Shown here piece after piece: positions 58,055-64,000 of a DNA stretch of 64,000 nucleotides. How positions within the stretch are numbered: position 1 is the first letter of the stretch; the number at the start of each line of letters is the position of its first letter. The stretch lies in the NCBI GenBank assembly GCA_949317995.1, contig OX439047.1:296501-360500 (forward strand). Reading direction: 5' to 3'. The notes beneath the pieces are model-generated. The model searched no databases. It saw nothing but the letters and a program-made list of their open reading frames with translations, and was not told the DNA's origin. The stretch comes from Acholoe squamosa (Eukaryota; Annelida; Polychaeta; Phyllodocida; Polynoidae). The position numbers and the translations under genes are program-made.

Positions 58055-58800
58055 TACTACAAAAACCATATTAACGATAACAGAAAACTTTCTCAGATAT
58101 TATCAGTAAACCCCTACTGCAAATCATCAAGCAAGCCTTCTGCAATAAATTGTATTCTGTCATATATAAAAACACTATATAACTTAATCAATGAGATACA
58201 TTCATGTCAGCAACAGATCAACATTGACAATGTTGATCTGGTGCTGACATGAAATTGATGAATGTATCAATAAAAAGTAAAATGTTGTTTTCAGTCACTC
58301 TGTAGGTATGTAAACGTCGGCACCACTACGAGCATGGACGTGTGTCACTACATTCTGTGGCGCTTTTTAGGGGGTGTGCACATGTAGCTCTCAGTTATTA
58401 GGTTATAAATATGGTTTAAGTTGATGCATTAATTCACCTTAAAATTCTAATATTATGTACATAAGATTCTCTGTGCTGTCATTACCTTAATTTCAAGGAG
58501 GTATTGGTAGTTAATTAATTACAGCTTAATTAAGATGAACATCAACTTCTACTGATAACCTTTACCTCATGGCAAGTAAGAGGAGCATTCAAAATATCAA
58601 AAGGAGTTAAATTAAACACTTAAGATGATGTATGTCAAGTTTGAAGAAGATTGAACAGTGCGCACATACCTATCTAAGCTCCTCAGATTTTCTCATTGAT
58701 TAATTTCTAAGGTTTTTTCAAACTTTTTTTCTTCAAAAATTCATAATTTCTGTTGTATACATCATAGAGACACAGAAAAAGTTGCAAAATGTCTGCAAGA

Positions 58801-59125
58801 TTAAGGGAGTGATAATTTTTTAACAACAGGGGGGGGGGGCCGGTGGGTTTGAGGGGGATGGTCAGAATTTTTTCAACCCCTTGACTGGGGGGGTCAGAAT
58901 TTTTTCAATACCTCTGATGGGGGGGTCAAAATAATTTCACCTGTTTTCAGTGGAAAACCCCGCGCGTTACTATAGGCTAAAAGGGGACGTTCGCGCGCGA
59001 TTTTTGTCCTTTATGGGGGGTCGAAAAAATTTTACCCCCTCGAGAGGGGGGGTCGAAATTTTTCGCGTGTCCGCGCGCAAACCCACCAGCCCCCCCCCTG
59101 TTGTTAAAAAATGATCACTTTCTAA
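58801..59125. mobile_element. MITE, AGGGAGTGGTCATT family, copy 3
   Basis: TTAAGGGAGTGATAATTTTT..AACAACAGGGG at the left, CCCCTGTTGTTAAAAAATGA..TCACTTTCTAA at the right. The preceding 58057-58800 holds a short hairpin (AACATTGACAATGTTGATCTGGTGCTGACATG) near 58205-58255 and otherwise nothing recognised. Confidence 0.85.
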
Positions 59126-59286
59126 GAGCTTTCAGAAAATATATAGTTTAGGGTAATAGAAACGTGTGAAAATTAGAGTAAAATACATGGATGTGATCAC
59201 AGACCATCTCTCTTTGTAAAGTTTAAAATTATGACAAAAATCTGCCCAACCTTGTCTCATGAAAGGTCCCCTCACAGCCTCAAATA

Positions 59287-59602
59287 TTAGGGAGTGGTCA
59301 TTATTTATCAACAGGGGGGGGTGGTGGGTTTTCGCGCAGACGCGCGCACATTTTTTACGCCCCCCTTGGCCACAGTCAAAATTTTTAGCGCCTCCCCGCC
59401 AGAGGCCCGGAGAGTTTTCGTGCCCCTCTTTGATCTATAGTAGCGCGCAGGCTTTTTTGCTAAAAAAAGGGTGAATTTTTTAAGCCCCCCTCAAGAGGGG
59501 TCAAAATTTTTTTAGCCCCCCCTCGGGAAGGGTCTGAAAATTTTAGGCCCCCCCCTCAAACCCACCACCCCACCCTGTTGATAAATAATGATCACTCCCT
59601 TA
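59287..59602. mobile_element. MITE, AGGGAGTGGTCATT family, copy 4
   Basis: The best-preserved copy: TTAGGGAGTGGTCATTATTT(ATCAACAGG) and CCTGTTGATAAATAATGATC(ACTCCCT) are almost perfect inverted repeats. Confidence 0.9.
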
Positions 59603-59716
59603 CTTGATTTCAAAAATTCCAACAGCCTTATATTTCTCACATGCCCTTTAATACAGCTAGGGTAAAGCCAAACATGTAATAATGACTTTTAATTTTTCAC
59701 TCTGTCAGTGAAAGAT

Positions 59717-60031
59717 CATACGTGCCAACCCTCCCGGATTGGCCGGGAGACTCCCGGATTTTGACAATTTTTCATGCTTTCTCCCGGCCTGGATTTATCT
59801 GTCCATTTCTCCCGGTTTTTCACCAATCTCCCGGTTTTTGAAACATTTCTGCACTTCCAGCTATATAAAATCTCCCGGGATTAAATATTTTGAGGCTTTG
59901 TCAACTTAGAAGATGCACAGAAAATGCTCTGTGTTTTCAAAATTTTCTGTGGGAATGCCCTTCAAAATCACTCTATGGCCAATACTCAAATAGGTCTCCC
60001 GGTCTGGGGCCGGGAAATGTTGGCATGTATG
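59717..60031. mobile_element. MITE with CATACGTGCCAAC ends
   Basis: CATACGTGCCAACCCTCCCGG at the left, CCGGGAAATGTTGGCATGTATG inverted at the right, many CTCCCGG motifs inside. AAAGAT flanks both sides (59711-59716, 60032-60037), extendable to TGAAAGAT if the right border is moved, which would suit an hAT-type 8-bp duplication. Confidence 0.8.
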
Positions 60032-60108
60032 AAAGATACTGTTTAAACAAGACTTGAAAAACTGTGAGTCAGTTACGGAGAGCATCTAATTAGCATGCGC
60101 AACACGCC

Positions 60109-60309
60109 ATGTTTACTCAGCTAACAATCCTTCATCTGGACACATCAAAGAGGCATCAGAAAGCCGCTACTGTGCTACGTCTGCACCGTGTAGGTACCCG
60201 CATTATCGTCCAGACAGGACATAGACGGACAGTTCTTCTCCAACAGATGATGTCTCGTCTTCCAACACGAAGCACCAAAACATCTTACCTTGGGAATAGA
60301 TACGGAGAG
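60109..60309 (+). CDS. Possible plus-strand exon with donor, unidentified
   Basis: An open frame from ATG 60109 (or the in-frame ATG ATG shortly before MSRLPTRSTKTSYLG) to GAGAG|GTGAGG at 60310. It lies just outside a MITE in a CpG-containing stretch. There is no family resemblance. It could be a first exon or non-coding transcript, or chance. Confidence 0.2.
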
Positions 60310-61028
60310 GTGAGGACATTACGTAGTGATTTCTTATTTTGTTTTTGTCCTTTTAATGTCGTGTTTAGTTGTTGCAATGTGGACAACGTGGGCGCGGCCA
60401 TGTTGCAATTTGCTGGGTCTCGGTGATTTTTAGCGTTCAGATGAAAACTAGCGAAAAGAGGTCATGTGTGCGTTCATAAATCTAATTCTAATAAATAGGT
60501 CAAATTCCGTAGTCTCATTTTCCGGCAAATCGTAGTATATGATTGACGATAGTGTATTAATAGGAATGACTTTATATTTTTCTTATGGATTCCTGCATAA
60601 GAATCTTGCCTTTGATGAGTAAATTGTGAATTTTTAGCTGACCCAGTTTTGGTTTAGTAGGTTTTTGTGTTCGCGAATGCAACCACCATTACGTTGTTGA
60701 CGGGCATGCCTAAACTCTTTTAATTTTGATTTTCTCCCTCTACTCGATGCAATTTAGACACGTTCAGCTATAGGAATCGAAGAACATGGTCTCATACACT
60801 TTTTGCGTATAAACAAATTAATGAAGGGGCATAAAAATGTATTTTTTCGGTGAATTTTGACCTCAGCTAAGGCAGTCCCTAACCCGATATACAGTAGTGC
60901 GCGTGCGTCAGCGGCACGTGACCTGTGTCTGACCAATCAGCGGCCAGCCTCACCCACACCGCCAAGCTCATATTGGCTCATATTTGTGCTGCTCGGGTCG
61001 GGGTCTGAAAATTCCAAGGAGAACTCAC

Positions 61029-61187
61029 TTTGTACAAGTTTGATCTAAAATGGGAATTACTAAATTCAACCACGGCAATAGGTTTTTGCTCCCAGTACGG
61101 AATCGTGTTCACAGGATTGCCGTTTGAGATGGAACGCGGCGGAATAGAGCGTCCGTCTATCAGATAGATCATCTGAAGGGACGCCAT
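61029..61187 (-). CDS. Candidate first coding exon, minus strand, unidentified
   Basis: ATG at 61187 (context AAAATGGCG) opens 53 codons, starting MASLQMIYLIDGRSIPP, and runs to AAA|GTGAGT, an excellent donor, at 61029. It lies upstream of all mapped RPP38 exons on the same strand. However, it ends in phase 0 while the exon at 55042 needs two bases, so another exon would be required between them. I do not see the NPY/W motif of RPP38 here. It may be a first exon of RPP38, of another gene, or non-coding. Confidence 0.3.
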
Positions 61188-61334
61188 TTTGTCAGTATTA
61201 CACAGGCCTGTATCCAAGTGCCGACACAGTATTTATATTCTTTCCCTCACTTATCTGAAAGTTATTTATCAGTTACAAAAGAGAAGATCTAGTGAGGTTT
61301 AAATACAGTTTGTCACACGTGTGTCCTTTGGGTC
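61188..61334. promoter_or_regulatory. Candidate bidirectional promoter
   Basis: About 150 bp lie between two divergent candidate first exons, each with an ATG and a good splice donor. The surrounding 60.85-61.20 kb is CpG-richer than the rest of the window and has CCAAT-type (ATTGG) boxes and no tandem repeats. This is where a minus-strand gene such as RPP38 would plausibly begin. No TATA box was recognised. Confidence 0.35.
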
Positions 61335-61380
61335 ATGGCAGCTCAGAATTCGACACTGACAAGTCTTTGGTTCGATGAAG
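61335..61380 (+). CDS. Candidate first coding exon, plus strand, unidentified
   Basis: ATG at 61335 (context GGTCATGGCA, purine-poor but with G at +4) opens MAAQNSTLTSLWFDE and is followed by GAAG|GTGAGA, a good donor, at 61381. It diverges from the minus-strand exon at 61029-61187. I could not identify the gene or find a second exon in the remaining 2.6 kb, which is mostly repeats. Confidence 0.35.
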
Positions 61381-62088
61381 GTGAGAAAAATTTCTGACAC
61401 TTTTGACATTTCACACATCTCAACTCGTTACTTTCACACCTTGTAACTAGACTTTGTTTTTATACCAATAGTCATGCCAGGGATACCAGGGTTAATTATT
61501 AGATGTGTCTTACATATTAGATGTGTCTTACATTTGTAGATCCACTGGTGAAAATGGGCTTTATTTGATATTTGTTATTGTTGTGTATTCTGATATAATT
61601 TTTTAATGTTTAGAGGAATGGAACTTGGAAGGTATTTTCGGCCAGGGCCGGGGGTATTTTCGGTCACCCTGCCCTAATTTCTGGTGTAGCAAAGTAAATT
61701 TTTGAAGAGGCATCATGCTCTACTATTCATCTGACAAGGAAAAATGTTATTTTTAATCAGTTAACTTATATATATATAAACTGAAAACCCTCACATAGGG
61801 AATAAATATACACATTTTCAGAGGGACCCCAACATTTTCTCAATAACTTAGTGCTGGTTAGGCACAGCTTCATTAGGGGCTGTGTACAAATGATGTCATG
61901 CTTTTTTGGGCCATTTTTGACCCCCCCCTCCCCCCTTGTCATGTTTCGTCATACAATGCTTGACCCCCCCTTAACATGACGTCATGCAGAGATACCCCCC
62001 CCCCCCAGCCAAAAGTACATGAAGAGAGTATATCAAATTGAGATGGTTTAAAGGGACATGTATATATTGGGTTAACTTAATGGTGTTG

Positions 62089-62393
62089 GAAACAGGTGGG
62101 GCTTTTTCCACCGTCCCTGGTCTGAAACCGTGCTGGGCTAATAATGGGTGTGAATTGGTAAAGCCTAAAAAAAATTGTTGTGTTCAGGTAATGAGTTGAA
62201 AAAAATTAGAAGTTCTAGAAGCACCAACCTCATAAAAATTCTCAAAAAAAAATCCCTACCTACCTACCCTCATTTCTTTCGACCCGTTACCTGAACACAA
62301 CAATTTTTTTAGGCCTTATTAATTCACACCCAATATGAGCCCAGCATGATTTTGGACCAGGGATGGTGAAAAAGGCCTCACCTGTTTCCAACA
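62089..62393. mobile_element. Foldback MITE, 305 bp
   Basis: GGTGTTGGAAACAGGTGGGG at the left and CCTCACCTGTTTCCAACACC at the right, with arms of more than 100 bp that remain complementary inward to TGTTGTGTTCAGGTAA/TTACCTGAACACAACA. Confidence 0.9.
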
Positions 62394-62394
62394 C

Positions 62395-63010
62395 CTAGGA
62401 CTTCTATCCCCCAAGACATTCACCCTCTGTACATTTCCCTCCAGACCTTTATCCACATGCCATTTACCCCCTCAGACATATACCCCCTCAGACTTTTAAC
62501 CCCTAACTCTTCTTCTTCTACCCCCTAGGATATTTTACCCCCTCCATATTCATGTACTCCTTGGGACTAGAAATGCAGTCCTGGGGACTAAAAACCTAGT
62601 CCTCAGGCTTAAGCTGTAGACCTGAGGACTACTACGTAGACTTCAGGACTAGTCCATTATATTTTCAATAAAATTGCACTGAGGACTAGGTTTTAAGTCT
62701 CACAGAATACCTGTTTAGTCCTCAGGACTAAAGAATGTACTTGTTTAGTACCCGGGACTATAGGTCTAGTCCCTAGGACTAAAGGTGTGCAACCCTTGAG
62801 ACTGGGAAGATAGTCCTCGGGATTAGGATATAGTCCTCAGGACTAGTAAAGCCCCTGGGACTACCACTTGCTCTGGTAAATGTCTGAGTGGGTAGAGGTA
62901 TGTGGGGGTGATGTCATTGGGGGTAGATGACCTTGGGGGTAGATATCCATGGGGGTAAATGGTTTGGGGGTAGATGTCTGGGGGTAAATGTCCAGGGGGT
63001 AAAGGTCCTG
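62395..63010. repeat. Large degenerate inverted repeat built of short motifs
   Basis: The left third has many TACCCCCTCAGACAT-like units, the right third the inverse (ATGTCTGGGGGTA), and the middle many AGTCCTCAGGACTA palindromes. Overall it is a nested hairpin of simple repeats. Confidence 0.8.
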
Positions 63011-63224
63011 TTACCTCACATCCTCATGAGAGGAAAAGGAAAGGAAATAAGAGAAGAAATCAGATCTAGTCGACAGTTACAACTGCTTCACTGAATTACA
63101 AGTGTAACATTACAAGTGTGGTAATATGATTACACAATCATTTTACTGTAAGGCATATAAGGCATAACCCCTAGAGTCCTATTCAGAAAAAGGAGAGTAT
63201 AAGTTGTTTGTTTTCAAGGTAGAG

Positions 63225-63475
63225 TTTGTGATTCATCAACAGGGGGAGCAGGATGCAGATTGAAGGGGGAGGGAGGAAAACAATTTTGACACCTCACAGT
63301 GGGGAAGGGGGCAGAAAAAATGTCATGCCTTTTCTGTGAACTACTGTAGAACAGGAGGGATGACTAGGGCAATCTGTCCGAGGGAGAGGGGGTCATACAA
63401 TTTTGAGATTTCTGCACATCTGTATGGCAATCTACCCCACCCCTCAGGCTTGTTGATGAGTAAGGAGCAATCCCT
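63225..63475. mobile_element. Diverged AGGGAGTG-type MITE copy
   Basis: TTCATCAACAGGGGGAGCAG at the left and CAGGCTTGTTGATGAGTAAG(GAGCAATCCCTAA) at the right recall the family ends, with a G-rich interior. Confidence 0.55.
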
Positions 63476-63724
63476 AAATTACCAATGGGTTTTTGAATTG
63501 TGAAATTTATCAAATAGAATAGAAGTTGGGTCATTTGAATCTTTCTACTGAATTCTCAATGCCAGGGTGCTTCTTACCCGCATGGATCAACCTATAAATG
63601 GGGTCCTTTGGTTAAATGAGTCCAACTAAAAGGGTATTTCAAAGTGGTATGGAGGTAGGATAGAGCATTGGACCGACCCCAAGGGGGGGGGCACTTCATA
63701 TGTTTGACATACACATGAGTGCGG

Positions 63725-64000
63725 CTGGCAAGGGTGCTTTTTCAATACAAATTTCCCTAGCCAAGGGTCTGTTTTGGGTAAATCTCCCTAGGTGAGGGTC
63801 TATTTTTGGGAAATCTCCCTAGGCAAGGGTATATTTTGAGTAAAAAAATGGCGAGAACGCGCATTTTTTTTTTCATGAAAATGCTTAAATTTTTAATTTT
63901 CTTTTACCATTCCCTCCAAATTTTCCCTAAGCAAGGGTCTATTTTTTTCAAAATCTCTCTAGGCAAGGGTAAGGTTTGCAAAACCTCCAGCCACACACCC
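63725..64000. repeat. ~36-bp tandem repeat running off the window
   Basis: Degenerate units of AATCTCCCTAGGCAAGGGTC(TATTTTGGG) repeated at least six times, reaching the window edge. Confidence 0.85.

Overview
Eukaryotic (metazoan) genomic DNA: split exons with GT/AG borders, two decayed Ty3/gypsy retrotransposons, solo LTRs, a LINE fragment, many MITEs and foldback repeats, and very long minisatellites. No bacterial or viral gene layout is present. My best guess for the host is an invertebrate deuterostome such as amphioxus. The reason is that minisatellites seeded on exon-intron borders have been described in amphioxus, as I recall. The species cannot be proved from this window.

The one cellular gene I can support is on the minus strand: RPP38, the L7Ae/L30e-like RNase P/MRP subunit p38. 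Four coding exons fit together in phase: 54992-55042, 37426-37557, 19175-19394 and 6357-6944 (stop at 6357). They give 329 codons of the middle and C-terminal protein. The 5' exon was not found with confidence. A divergent promoter-like region near 61.19-61.33 kb, with candidate first exons on both strands, is the likely neighbourhood of the start. The introns are about 17.4, 18.0 and 12.2 kb.

The most striking feature is where the tandem arrays sit in this gene. An 11.2-kb array of a 29-bp unit starts exactly at the 5' splice site after the L7Ae exon, and variant units repeat that donor sequence. A 64-bp array (7 copies) begins inside the same exon and repeats its 3' splice site plus about 28 bp of exon. 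A 37-bp array (about 17 copies) begins exactly at the 3' splice site of the preceding exon. Three of the six mapped splice sites are therefore array edges.

Layout: 1-6.3 kb holds repeats and a minus-strand LINE fragment (3.2-4.4 kb). 6.36-6.94 kb is the last RPP38 exon. 7.95-19.17 kb is the 29-bp array. 19.18-19.81 kb is the L7Ae exon and the 64-bp array. 20.2-30.9 kb is decayed Ty3/gypsy element 1, carrying a 711-bp TTAA-flanked transposon, a 1.1-kb minus-strand solo LTR and a MITE. 30.8-32.8 kb holds 161-bp and about 42-bp arrays, with two TA-flanked MITEs. 34.36-35.24 kb is a 38-bp array. 35.2-37.2 kb holds tRNA-like SINE pieces and foldbacks. 37.4-38.2 kb is an exon plus the 37-bp array. 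39.7-52.35 kb is Ty3/gypsy element 2, with LTRs, gag, pol and an unusual third coding region of about 3.5 kb. 52.83-53.20 kb is a solo LTR. 55.0 kb is an exon. 56.4-60.0 kb holds MITEs. 60-61.4 kb is promoter-like. 61.4-64 kb holds foldback and simple repeats.
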